From Paraburkholderia diazotrophica (GTDB lineage: Bacteria; Pseudomonadota; Gammaproteobacteria; Burkholderiales; Burkholderiaceae): DNA of 64,000 nt. Position numbers and translations under genes: made by a program. Below, piece after piece: positions 1 to 8,186 of the stretch (the stretch's first letter is position 1; every line of letters starts with the position of its first letter). Under the pieces are notes generated by a model. It was not told the origin of the DNA. It searched no databases and saw only the letters and a program-made list of their open reading frames with translations. The stretch spans positions 172,711-236,710 of the forward strand of contig NZ_FNYE01000009.1 in the NCBI RefSeq assembly GCF_900108945.1, written 5' to 3'.

Positions 1-202
1 GCGTCCCACTCCAGCGTGGAAGCGTAGGCCAGGCGGCTGCTCTCGCGAGGTAATCACAAGCCTTGCATCTGGGCGTTGCATCCGGGCCCGGTATCTGCTT
101 CACGATCGTCGCCCGGCCCAGGCGGGCGTTGCCGGCGCGCTGCTTTTCGCGCTTTCTGTCGCGCTTTCCACATGGCGCTCCGATCGTGGAGGATTCTCTG
201 CG

Positions 203-775
203 TTGACCGTTCGCGACTCTCTCGTTTCCCGCGTCGGATGGCGAAGGAAAGCGCGCGCATTGCTCCACGCGTTTGCTGCCGGCGCCGCATTCTGTACCGT
301 TTCGGTGACAGTGTTCGCCGCGCCTCGCACGGCGGCGTTGCTCGACTGCGCGGTGATCGACGACAACGCGCAATACAGCGAGCTGGGCGCCGTGCAAGCC
401 GAGCAGGCGCGTGCCGCGATGATCAGCGAACGGTTGCGCTCGCAGGTGGAGCAGCAGGGGCTCTATAAGGTCGCCGACAATCGGCAGGCCGCGTTGCTTA
501 TCGATGGATTCAAGTCGACGCAGAGCCTCAATGCATGCAACGGCTGCGAACTGGAGATTGGCCGTCGGCTGGGCGTTCAGCGCGTCGGCGTGTGCTGGGT
601 GCAGAAAGTCAGCAATCTGATTCTCAACATCAACTTGCGCATCGAAGATACGGCGAGCGGACAGATCGTGTTTCAACGCTCGGTCGACATGCGCGGCAAT
701 ACCGATCAGTCCTGGCGGCGCGGCACGGATGCCCTCGTCGGCCTGCTCGCCGCCGATCCGGACGCGGCGCATTGA
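203..775 (+). CDS. Secreted DUF2380/DUF3280-like protein of unknown function
   Basis: About 190 residues. A basic N-terminus followed by a hydrophobic stretch (residues about 20-40, ending near VFAAPRT) looks like a Sec signal peptide, so the mature protein is probably periplasmic. The body (LLDCAVIDDN, EQARAAMISERLR, CNGCELEIGRRLG) resembles the DUF2380/DUF3280 secreted family, which is often found near PQQ-linked alcohol oxidation genes. The start is a TTG; it was chosen because GGAGGA at 188-193 sits nine bases upstream. The frame stays open to the left edge of the window, so a longer form cannot be excluded. The CNGCE pair could form a disulfide. Function is not known; the neighbouring YVTN propeller gene is in the same orientation. 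Confidence 0.72.
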   Translation: MTVRDSLVSRVGWRRKARALLHAFAAGAAFCTVSVTVFAAPRTAALLDCAVIDDNAQYSELGAVQAEQARAAMISERLRSQVEQQGLYKVADNRQAALLIDGFKSTQSLNACNGCELEIGRRLGVQRVGVCWVQKVSNLILNINLRIEDTASGQIVFQRSVDMRGNTDQSWRRGTDALVGLLAADPDAAH

Positions 776-940
776 ACATCGCACGCACATCGATTTCGGG
801 AAAAACTCCCGGCGCCCGCGCTGTCATCCGGCCGCGCGATGCGCTAACTTGAGCGTGGGTGAATTCGCCCTTGCGGCAAAACGCAGATGGCCTGAATGAC
901 CCAAACGGGCCCGTCGAACAACCAACCGCAGGAGACATCG

Positions 941-2086
941 ATGCATTGCACAAGACGTACACGCATGGCGGCATCCGTCGCGCTCGCCGTATTGCTCGGC
1001 GCGGGTGCCCAGCAGGCGTTCGCGGCAACCGCGTATGTGACGAGCGAGACGAACGGCGTCGGCGTGATCGACCTCGACCAGATGACGCTGACGAAGACGA
1101 TCGGCCTGGGCAGCGACGGTCCGCGCGGGCTGAGCCTCACGACGGATGGCCGCCGGCTGCTGGTCGCGAACAAGACGGGCGACTTGTCGGCGATCGATAC
1201 GTCGACGGACAAGATCGTCGCGCGAGTGAAGATCGGAAAGAACCCTGAGTTCGTGCGCGTGCATCGCGGATACGCATACGTGACCTACGAGCCCGGTGAA
1301 AGCGGGCCGCCGCCGCAGGCTCAGGGAGCAGGCAAGCCGGAAGGAAAGCCCGAGGGCAAACCTGAGGGTAAGCCGGAAGGTAAGCCGGAAGGCAAGCCCG
1401 AGGGCCAGGCGGGCAAAGGCCACGACGACGACGACGACGCAAACAGTCCGCCCGCCGAAGTCGCCATCGTCGATCTGAAGACGATGAAGGTGGTCCGCTC
1501 GGTGAAGAGCGGGCACGAAACGGAAGGCGTCGAGTTCTCGCCGGACGGGCGCGAGCTGCTCGTCACCAACGAGGGCGACGATACCGTATCGGTGTATCGG
1601 ACGGGCAACGGCGCGCCCGTGCGCACCGTGAAACTCGACAAGGGCTCGCGGCCGCGCGGTATCAAGTCGACACCGGATGGCAAGCACTATGTCGTCACGC
1701 TGGAGAACACCAGCAAGTTCGTCGTGCTCGATGCGGCGACGCTGAAGACCGTAAAAACAGTCGGTACGAAGCTCGGACCGTACGGCGTCGCATTCGATCC
1801 GTCCGGCAAGCATCTGCTGATCGCCGCCGCGCGCGACAAGACCTTGCAGGTGTTCGATGCGAAGACCTACGAGCACGTGAAGGACGCACCCGTCGGCCAG
1901 CGCTGCTGGCACTTCACGTTCACGCCGGATGGCTCGAAAGTGCTGATGGCGTGCGGTCGCTCGAATGCCGTTTATGTGCTCGATGCGAAGAACAATTATC
2001 AGACGCTCGGCCAGATCGGCGATTTGCCGTTGGCGTGGGGCATCGTGACGTCGCCGCCGAGCCAGGGGTCGATCGATTCAAGGTGA
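941..2086 (+). CDS. YVTN-family beta-propeller protein, periplasmic
   Basis: About 381 residues. A signal peptide (basic start, AVLLGAGAQQAFA) precedes repeated propeller blades with the family pattern (VIDLDQMTLTKTI, AIDTSTDKIVARVKIG, VAIVDLKTMKVVRSV, VLDAATLKTVKTV, VFDAKTYEHVK). Such YVTN/NHL-like propellers are periplasmic and often accompany PQQ-dependent catabolism; a substrate cannot be named. An ATG at 896 is in frame, but 941 is preferred because AGGAG at 930-934 lies six bases before it and the signal peptide then starts properly. One blade loop is expanded by a six-copy KPEG repeat followed by an acidic HDDDDD stretch, which is unusual. A rho-independent terminator follows 55 bases downstream. 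Confidence 0.85.
   Translation: MHCTRRTRMAASVALAVLLGAGAQQAFAATAYVTSETNGVGVIDLDQMTLTKTIGLGSDGPRGLSLTTDGRRLLVANKTGDLSAIDTSTDKIVARVKIGKNPEFVRVHRGYAYVTYEPGESGPPPQAQGAGKPEGKPEGKPEGKPEGKPEGKPEGQAGKGHDDDDDANSPPAEVAIVDLKTMKVVRSVKSGHETEGVEFSPDGRELLVTNEGDDTVSVYRTGNGAPVRTVKLDKGSRPRGIKSTPDGKHYVVTLENTSKFVVLDAATLKTVKTVGTKLGPYGVAFDPSGKHLLIAAARDKTLQVFDAKTYEHVKDAPVGQRCWHFTFTPDGSKVLMACGRSNAVYVLDAKNNYQTLGQIGDLPLAWGIVTSPPSQGSIDSR
1331..1402 (+). repeat. Six 12-bp tandem repeats encoding KPEG units
   Basis: Six consecutive 12-bp units of the form GGNAARCCNGAR encode a repeated Gly-Lys-Pro-Glu string inside the propeller gene, followed at 1424-1438 by five GAC codons (Asp). Third-position differences between copies show the repeat is not brand new, but two adjacent copies are identical, so copy number may vary between strains. 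Confidence 0.95.
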
Positions 2087-2140
2087 GGGGTGGTTTGGGT
2101 GGTGGGTTGAGGTGGATTGAGCGTTGCCCTGTTCGAGTTA

Positions 2141-2169
2141 GCCCGCCTTCACTTTAGGTGGGCTTTTTT
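2141..2169 (+). terminator. Rho-independent terminator after the YVTN gene
   Basis: GCCCGCC and GGTGGGC form a 7-bp stem (one G-U pair) around a nine-base loop, followed directly by six T residues. It lies 55 bases after the stop codon of the propeller gene. Confidence 0.85.
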
Positions 2170-2542
2170 GTTGTTCTTCGAGGAATGGATGGGGGGTATC
2201 GATTCGGGGTCGACACTCGCGGTGCGAAATTGGATGCCAATCAGCGGACGGTCAAATGCCAGTTAGCCAGGACTCGCGATCGACGGATACGTACGGAAAT
2301 TGATCCTGAGAAATTTCGGCTTCAAGTACGTAGCCGGTTGAGCTCAGGCACACCGCTCTACAAACCAGCCGCCTTCCCCACCGCGCGCGTGACGCTTGGA
2401 GCCCAGGCGACGATGCAGTTCTAACCCACCGTCGAACGTAATCGAAGGGGCAATCCATCGGAGGTACTACCGCGGCTGCTAAAGTCCTGCGCAACACAGC
2501 CGTTAACGCAGTTACGCATCTCCAGCACCTGCGACTCCACTC
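2170..2542. other. Intergenic region without a supported gene
   Basis: Open frames here lack a ribosome binding site and any recognisable family. The stretch is slightly more AT-rich than its surroundings and presumably carries the promoter of the downstream transporter gene. No clear repeat or operator was seen. Confidence 0.5.
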
Positions 2543-3832
2543 ATGCCTCGCCCCGAAGACCAGCCGGCTCGCCAGGCCGCTCACCTCGACCCAAAGACCA
2601 TCGCCGCCATCGTGATCGGCAACGGCTTCGTCGCCTACGATTTCACGGTCTACAGCTTCTCAGCCGCGTTGATCGGCAGTCTGTTCTTTCCATCGGCGAA
2701 CCCCGCTTCATCGCTTCTGCTGTCGCTTGCGACGTTCGGCGCGGGCTTCGTCATGCGTCCGCTCGGCGCGCTGATGATCGGCCATATCGCCGATAACCGC
2801 GGCCGCCGCGCAGGCATGATCGTATCGCTGGCCCTGATGACCGTCGGCACGTGGATGATCGCCTGTCTGCCGACGTACGCGACGATCGGGCCCATATCGA
2901 CCGTGCTGATCGTCACCGCGCGGCTGATGCAGGGGCTCGCCGCGGGCGGCGAAATCGGACCGGCATCGGCGTCGCTGATGGAGTCGGTTGCCTATCGGCA
3001 TCGTTGCTTCATGGTCAGCTGGCGCGGCGCGAGCCAGGGCGCGGCGGCATTCGCGGCGGCGCTGATCGGCGCATGCGCCACGGCGCTGCTGTCGCACGAG
3101 GCGATGCAGGCCTGGGGATGGCGCATCCCGTTCGTGCTGGGCGGCTTTATCGGACCCGTCGGCTGGTATCTGCGCAGCCGGATGGCTGCCGCCGAAACGC
3201 CGGCCGCGCGCGAGCGACTGTCGGCGCGCCTCTTCACCGAACACGCGCGGCCGCTCTTCTGGGGCGTCCTGATGATGGCCGCGCCCACCGTCAGCATCTA
3301 CGTGACGGTGTTCTACATGCCGTCGTATCTCGTGCGCACGCTGCACCGGCCCGCCGCGATCAGTCTGCTGACGGGCTGCATCTCCGGGCTCGTGATTCTC
3401 GTCATCACGCCGCTCGTCGCGCGCATGGCCGACCGGCTCGCGAGCCGCAAGACACTGCAATACGCGACGCTCGCGGTGTCGATCGCGGCGGCATGGCCCG
3501 TGTTTCGGGCGCTGCTCGACGGTGCAAGCGATATCGCCGCGCTGCTCATCATCACCGCCTTCGTCGCGTTCGCGCTGAACAACGCGGGCGCCGGCTCCGT
3601 CCTGATGATGGAGGCTTTCCCGCGCCACCGACGCGCAGCGGGACTCGCCGTGATCTACAGCGTCGGCGTGGTGGTGTTCGGCGGCTTCTCGCCGTTGATC
3701 GTCACGTGGCTCATCGACGCGACGGGCAATCCGATGGTGCCCGCGTGGTATCTGATCGCGGCGATGACGCTCTCGCTAGCCGGTCTGACGCGCTTTCCCG
3801 AACACGCGCAAGCGGCCTCGACACGCCGATGA
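2543..3832 (+). CDS. MFS transporter, MHS (metabolite:H+ symporter) subfamily
   Basis: 429 residues with about twelve hydrophobic helices. The N-terminal part (NGFVAYDFTVYSF, FGAGFVMRPLGALMIGHIADNRGRRAGM) carries the signature of the metabolite:proton symporter branch, with the conserved D-R-x-G-R-R loop between helices 2 and 3 and RLMQGLAAGGEIGPA in helix 4. Members take up organic acids such as citrate, ketoglutarate, shikimate or proline at the inner membrane; the substrate here cannot be read from the sequence. The ATG is at 2543, with only a weak upstream Shine-Dalgarno. The gene is convergent with an AraC-type regulator (24 bases apart), which may control it. Confidence 0.88.
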   Translation: MPRPEDQPARQAAHLDPKTIAAIVIGNGFVAYDFTVYSFSAALIGSLFFPSANPASSLLLSLATFGAGFVMRPLGALMIGHIADNRGRRAGMIVSLALMTVGTWMIACLPTYATIGPISTVLIVTARLMQGLAAGGEIGPASASLMESVAYRHRCFMVSWRGASQGAAAFAAALIGACATALLSHEAMQAWGWRIPFVLGGFIGPVGWYLRSRMAAAETPAARERLSARLFTEHARPLFWGVLMMAAPTVSIYVTVFYMPSYLVRTLHRPAAISLLTGCISGLVILVITPLVARMADRLASRKTLQYATLAVSIAAAWPVFRALLDGASDIAALLIITAFVAFALNNAGAGSVLMMEAFPRHRRAAGLAVIYSVGVVVFGGFSPLIVTWLIDATGNPMVPAWYLIAAMTLSLAGLTRFPEHAQAASTRR

Positions 3833-3856
3833 CGGCAGCCGCGCCACGCGCGCCGC

Positions 3857-4885
3857 TCACTCGCGCGCGCGTTGCAGCGAGCGCGCGCGGGTGCGCAAGT
3901 CCTGCGGGCTCATGTCGAATGCGCGGCGAAACGCGCGCGTGAAGTCCGACGCGCTGTTGAATCCCAGCCCATAGGCGATGTCCATCACCTGAAGCTGCGG
4001 GAAGCGCACGAGTTCATTGGCAGCTTCGCGCAGCCTCTGGTTGCGTATGTACGCGCCCAGCCCGCCTTCGTGCTCGAACCAGCGATAGATCGTCGCGCGC
4101 TTGAGTTGCAGCGTCTGCACGACGCTCGCGGGCGACAGATCGGGCCGATGAAGATTCGCGTCGACGAAGCGCCGCACCCGCGCGAGCACGGCGGCCTGCA
4201 GTGCGGCGCGTCCCGCGCCCGTCAGCGTCGCGTCCTGCCGGAACGCGGCGATCAGCAACTGGGCGCCCGTTTCGAGCGCGCGCGCCGCTTCTTCGGGCTG
4301 CGCGTCACGAATCGTTGCCGCTACGACGGCGAGATGATCGCGCGCCGCACAGGCAAGCGGCGCGCCGAACGGCAAGGTCCGGCCGTGGATCGACTCGCCG
4401 TCCGACAGGCCCGCGTCGATCGCATGCTGGGGCACGAACAGCGTCAGCACGCGGCACGCGGGGCGTTCGACGCGAAACGGCTGATTCAGGTCCATCGCCA
4501 CGATGCCATGCACCGAATCGGCCTCGCTGCGTTTGCGGTGCATGCCCGAGATGCGGCCCGTCTCGCCTTCCAGGTACAGATGAAACGCGTAGTCGCGGCG
4601 CGTGTCCGTGGAGACGCGCGCGATCGAGCGTTCGAGCACCATTGCGCCGGTTTGCGAATCGGTGAAGAGGGCGCCGCCGACCCTGTAGCGGTCGATGTGC
4701 GCGCCGAACCCTTGCGTCAGCTGTTGCCGCGAAGGCGGCACGTCGACCACATGTCCGACCCGCGTGCGCCAGGCCAGCACCTGCTGATCGGGCGCGAGCG
4801 CGCGCGTGCTGAAGCGGTCGATCAGCAGCGAGGTATGCGGTTCGGCCTCGGGCGACGGCCGGTGCGGATCGGGGCGCTGGGTCAT
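3857..4885 (-). CDS. AraC-family transcriptional regulator
   Basis: 342 residues. The N-terminal part (about residues 30-210) matches the AraC-binding-like (PF14525) ligand domain seen in AraC/NahR-type activators. The C-terminal part holds two helix-turn-helix motifs: DLSPASVVQTLQLKRATIYR, and VMDIAYGLGFNSASDFTRAF followed by FDMSPQDLR, the standard AraC signature. It should be a cytoplasmic DNA-binding activator responding to a small aromatic or aliphatic compound. It converges on the MHS transporter, a plausible target. Its own upstream region carries a 12-bp tandem repeat starting 30 bases before the ATG. Confidence 0.9.
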   Translation of the reverse strand: MTQRPDPHRPSPEAEPHTSLLIDRFSTRALAPDQQVLAWRTRVGHVVDVPPSRQQLTQGFGAHIDRYRVGGALFTDSQTGAMVLERSIARVSTDTRRDYAFHLYLEGETGRISGMHRKRSEADSVHGIVAMDLNQPFRVERPACRVLTLFVPQHAIDAGLSDGESIHGRTLPFGAPLACAARDHLAVVAATIRDAQPEEAARALETGAQLLIAAFRQDATLTGAGRAALQAAVLARVRRFVDANLHRPDLSPASVVQTLQLKRATIYRWFEHEGGLGAYIRNQRLREAANELVRFPQLQVMDIAYGLGFNSASDFTRAFRRAFDMSPQDLRTRARSLQRARE

Positions 4886-4914
4886 GGTTCGGTGCGGCGG
4901 TGCTGCGTTGCGAT

Positions 4915-4944
4915 TCGACGCTTATATCGACGCTTATATCGACG
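4915..4944. repeat. 12-bp tandem repeat upstream of the AraC gene
   Basis: TCGACGCTTATA is present twice in perfect tandem (4915-4926 and 4927-4938), followed by a half copy TCGACG. It lies immediately upstream of the minus-strand AraC gene, where promoter or operator sequence is expected. Confidence 0.9.
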
Positions 4945-5174
4945 CTCGCAACGGGCCACCGGAATTTCTATGGATGCTGCAGAGAACTGAGACGCATGGT
5001 AAAGCCATTCTCAAAAGTCGCGCTATCGTTGAAAGAAAAAAGGCCGGACGGGTCGCGCGGCGTTGCCTCGATTTCGATCGAGGCATCGTGGGCGCGGCTG
5101 CGCAGCCCCGCTGTCGCCGAGGACAGTCGAGCGCGACCCGTCTGACGGCATACGGGGTGAAGAGCGGGGGCTCT

Positions 5175-5456
5175 ATGACGATCACGAAAGCGGAAGGCGC
5201 GGCAGATGTCGCGTCACGAAAGTCGGCCAGCCTGGCGGACGTGGAACTGGATCATCTCGAACGGATGGTGCAGTACGTGGTTCGCCGCACAGCAGCAGAC
5301 GACACGTCCCAGCTCGACTTCGAATACTGGGGCAAGCGCCTGCGCGCGCTGACGCAGACGCACGATCTGGTGGCGACGCAACGACAGCGGATCATCGGCT
5401 TGCTGGATCTGCTCGAGCGCGAAATGCTGTACCGGTCGCGCCAGACGGCTGCCTGA
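5175..5456 (+). CDS. Small conserved-looking protein of unknown function
   Basis: 93 residues, soluble and charged (MTITKAEGAADV to YRSRQTAA), largely helical by composition, with no signal peptide or membrane segment. I do not recognise a family. The central part (VELDHLERMVQYVVRRTAA, YWGKRLRALTQTHDLVATQRQRI) could form a helical hairpin. The start was chosen because the helix-like protein begins cleanly there and a G-rich AGCGGGGG stretch precedes it; the same frame is open further upstream to 4806 but that part looks non-coding. The gene stands alone. Confidence 0.6.
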   Translation: MTITKAEGAADVASRKSASLADVELDHLERMVQYVVRRTAADDTSQLDFEYWGKRLRALTQTHDLVATQRQRIIGLLDLLEREMLYRSRQTAA

Positions 5457-5823
5457 GCGCATTTTCTTCGCCGTACGGGATGAAGCGCGCTACCTGAGCC
5501 GCGCGCGTGCTGCGTCGGCGCGCCGGCACCTTTCGATCTCATCTCGCCTCGTTTCGCCGCGTCGTCACATAGCGGCACGAGTGCTTCATCGCTCATGATG
5601 CGGGCGCCTCGGCCGCCCGACGGGCACGCCGAGTCTGGCGCCTGATTCCGTCGCGACGGTCGGGAAGAGCACGCCAGCAACTGTCAAATGATGCGAAATC
5701 GCATCACAAATCGGCGACTTGCAGCGTTTCGCGCGTACGTCGCGCGATGACGGACGGCGGGTTGTGTTTTAATCACGCCTGCCGCTGCTGTCTTCAACGT
5801 ATCCGATTTCCAGCTCCCATCCG
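5457..5823. other. Intergenic region upstream of the HDOD gene
   Basis: No supported gene. The last 100 bases, including an AT-richer stretch around 5688-5775, presumably hold the HDOD promoter. No terminator with a T-tract was seen after the small upstream gene. Confidence 0.45.
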
Positions 5824-7290
5824 ATGTCCGCTGTCGTCAAATCAGAATTGCTCGAAAAATTGTGGGTCCGCATGAGCGAGCGCGGCGATTTCCCGTTGCT
5901 GTCGCAGGCGCTGCGCTCGACCGTTTCGGCGATGAGCGACGACAACCTCGATTTCACGTCGCTCGTGCAGGTCGTCCTCTCGGACGTCGGCCTCACGCAA
6001 AAGGTGCTGCGCCTTGCCAATTCGGCGATGTATGTCGCGTTCGGCGGCAACATCACGACCGTGACCCGCGCGCTGATGGTGCTCGGCATGGATACCGTCG
6101 GCCATCTCGTCGTCGGAATGAAGATCGTCGATCACTTTCATCAAAGCGTGCCACATCGGATCGACGCGAAGCTCGAGCTCAACCGCGCGCTGCTGTGCGG
6201 GACGGTCGCGCGGTGCATCACGGAGGGCGTCGATCTGCGCATCGCCGAAGAGGCCGTCGTCTGCACGCTGATGCGGCAGATCGGCAGACTGCTGGTCGCG
6301 TTCTATCTGGAGGGCAAGTGGGAGCAGTTGCGCCGCACGGCTGAGAGCGAAAAGATCGACGACAGCGAAGCGTGCGTGCGCCAGCTCGGCGTGAGCTTCG
6401 AGGACATCGGCGCGGAGGCCGCGCGCCGCTGGCGTCTGCCGGAGACGATTTTCGCCGGCATGCAGTCGCTCGGCGCGCCGTCCAACGAGCCTGCGTCGGA
6501 CCATGTGCGCTGGCTGCGGGCCGTCAACAGCTATTCGACGGAAGCGGCCAACGCACTCGCGGCCCACGAACCGGGCGACGGCCTGGAAGCCTTGCTCACC
6601 GAGCTTGCCGTCCGCTACAGCGACGAGCTTAAGGTCGATGCGCCGAGGCTCGAAGCGCTGAGCGCCGCGTTGATCGACGAAGAGAGCAGCGAAGGCCTGA
6701 TGCAGGAAATCGCCGAACTGCGCGCGCACGCCGATGCGATCGTGAGCACCGGCAACTCCGCGCATGCGCGCCTGAGCGCGGGTCTCGAAGACCTGCGCGC
6801 GCTGCCGTCCAGCAAGACGCTCGCGCCCGTGCTGACGCTCGCTTCCGAAGCGGTTCTGGCAGGACTCTCGCTTTCGCGCACGCTCGTGTTCGTGCGCCAG
6901 GCCGACGCGCGGTATCACGCGCGCATCGGTTTCGGACACGACATGGAGCACATGCTGCCGACGCTGAACTTCGGCGCGGGGTTTCAGCCCGACGTGTTTC
7001 ATCTTGCGATTGCGAACCCGGTGGGCATCTTCATCGAGAACGCGCGCGAACCGCGGATGGAGGCGCGCTTGCCGGACTGGTTCAAGGCGCATCTCGCCGA
7101 CGCCCGGGCGTTCGTGCTGCTGCCCGTGAAGGCGAAGGACACGACGGTCGCGCTTCTGTACGGCGACTGGACGCAGACGCAGCCCTTGCACAAGATCACG
7201 CAACCGGAGATGGCCATTCTCAACGAGCTGACGCGTGAGTTGAGCCGGTTTTTTTCCGGCGCCAACCTCGAAGCTGTCGACATGCTTTGA
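5824..7290 (+). CDS. HDOD-domain signalling protein with C-terminal GAF-like region
   Basis: 488 residues, cytoplasmic. Residues about 15-215 form an HDOD domain (FPLLSQALRSTVSAM, VVLSDVGLTQKVLRLANSAMY, VTRALMVLGMDTVGHLVVGMK), a catalytically inactive relative of HD phosphohydrolases used in signal transduction. The C-terminal third (LTLASEAVLAGLSLSRTLVF, ARAFVLLPVKAKDTTVALLYGDW) resembles a GAF-type sensor fold. Proteins of this layout act in stress or motility signalling; a partner is not visible. The gene stands alone, with the next gene convergent. The start follows a poor Shine-Dalgarno. Confidence 0.85.
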   Translation: MSAVVKSELLEKLWVRMSERGDFPLLSQALRSTVSAMSDDNLDFTSLVQVVLSDVGLTQKVLRLANSAMYVAFGGNITTVTRALMVLGMDTVGHLVVGMKIVDHFHQSVPHRIDAKLELNRALLCGTVARCITEGVDLRIAEEAVVCTLMRQIGRLLVAFYLEGKWEQLRRTAESEKIDDSEACVRQLGVSFEDIGAEAARRWRLPETIFAGMQSLGAPSNEPASDHVRWLRAVNSYSTEAANALAAHEPGDGLEALLTELAVRYSDELKVDAPRLEALSAALIDEESSEGLMQEIAELRAHADAIVSTGNSAHARLSAGLEDLRALPSSKTLAPVLTLASEAVLAGLSLSRTLVFVRQADARYHARIGFGHDMEHMLPTLNFGAGFQPDVFHLAIANPVGIFIENAREPRMEARLPDWFKAHLADARAFVLLPVKAKDTTVALLYGDWTQTQPLHKITQPEMAILNELTRELSRFFSGANLEAVDML

Positions 7291-7395
7291 GCGCGCGCTG
7301 GCCGCGATGCGCGTGATCGACGGTTTGCGAATGCAGTGGCCTCGCATCCCTTTGCCGATGCGCGCATTCGGCGCGCGATGAACCGTTAGCGCAAA

Positions 7396-8079
7396 TCAGC
7401 GGGCCCAGCCAGCGAGCAGCGCCGGCAATTGCGCCATGTCTTCGAACACGTCGGCGACACCGGCTGCGCGCAATGCCTGTTTCGAGCTATGACCTTTCTC
7501 GCCGGGGCTGTAGCCGAACACGGTCGCGCCCGCCGCACGGCCAGCCGTGGCGCCCGTCACCGTGTCTTCGATCACCGCGCAGCGCGACGGATCGACACCC
7601 AGACCTGCCGCCGCCGCGAGATACACGTCCGGATGCGGCTTGTTGCGCGGCGTTTCATGGCCGCTGAAGATGCGCCCTTCGAAGTGATCGAGCACGCCGA
7701 TTTTCGCCAGTTGCAGGCGCACCTTGTGGCGATCGGCGCCCGATGCGACGGCGATGCGTCCGTCGAGCCGCGCGTGCAGTGCGCCGACCGTCGCGGCGAT
7801 GCCCTCGATCGCCGTGACATCGCGTTCGAGTGCGGCATTGCGCCGTGCGCGGAATGATTCGATCCATGCCGTCGTGATCCTGACGCCCGTTTTCTCTTCG
7901 ATCAGCGGCGCTTCGTCCATGACCGTCTTGCCGATGAAGATCGCCATCGCGTCGTCGAGGCTCAGATGCCAGCCAAGCTCGCCGAGCATCGTCGCGAGCA
8001 CGGCGGTGGTAATCGTCTCCGAGTCGACGAGCACGCCGTCGCAGTCGAATAGCACGGCATCAAACGGAAAAGCAGACAT
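7396..8079 (-). CDS. HAD-superfamily hydrolase, beta-phosphoglucomutase/phosphatase type
   Basis: 227 residues. Motif I is FDCDGVLVDSE (nucleophile and acid/base Asp), motif II is in VASGAD, the lysine of motif III is in RNKPHPDVY, and motif IV is VIEDTVTGATAGRAAG, so all catalytic residues are present. The four-helix cap between motifs I and II is the phosphoglucomutase/phosphatase type. It probably removes phosphate from a sugar phosphate or a related metabolite; the substrate is not known. The ATG at 8079 is preceded by AAGGGA. It lies downstream of the porin gene on the same strand but is separated from it by a terminator. Confidence 0.87.
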   Translation of the reverse strand: MSAFPFDAVLFDCDGVLVDSETITTAVLATMLGELGWHLSLDDAMAIFIGKTVMDEAPLIEEKTGVRITTAWIESFRARRNAALERDVTAIEGIAATVGALHARLDGRIAVASGADRHKVRLQLAKIGVLDHFEGRIFSGHETPRNKPHPDVYLAAAAGLGVDPSRCAVIEDTVTGATAGRAAGATVFGYSPGEKGHSSKQALRAAGVADVFEDMAQLPALLAGWAR

Positions 8080-8141
8080 CGTTGTCCCTTGTGGGTCGGT
8101 GAAAACCCGCAAGGGTACCGCGAGTCGGGACAGTCCGCTGC

Positions 8142-8177
8142 AAAAGCGGCCGCACGCCGCGTGGGCGCAGCGGCCGC
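8142..8177 (-). terminator. Rho-independent terminator of the porin gene
   Basis: Two copies of GCGGCCGC, which is its own reverse complement, form an 8-bp GC stem. On the minus strand the hairpin is followed by TTTT. It lies ten bases after the porin stop codon and before the HAD gene. Confidence 0.75.
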
Positions 8178-8186
8178 ATCGAACGA

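Noticed and set aside
1..202. A gene end at the left edge
   Set aside because: Frames are short or merge into the DUF2380-like gene; nothing recognisable remains.
896..940. Longer N-terminus for the YVTN protein
   Set aside because: The extra residues would bury the signal peptide, and AGGAG fits the ATG at 941.
2158..2424. Possible 88-residue protein after the YVTN gene
   Set aside because: Starts inside the terminator, has no ribosome binding site and no family resemblance.
5842..7347. A 501-codon minus-strand frame over the HDOD gene
   Set aside because: Arg-rich antisense shadow of a well-supported gene.
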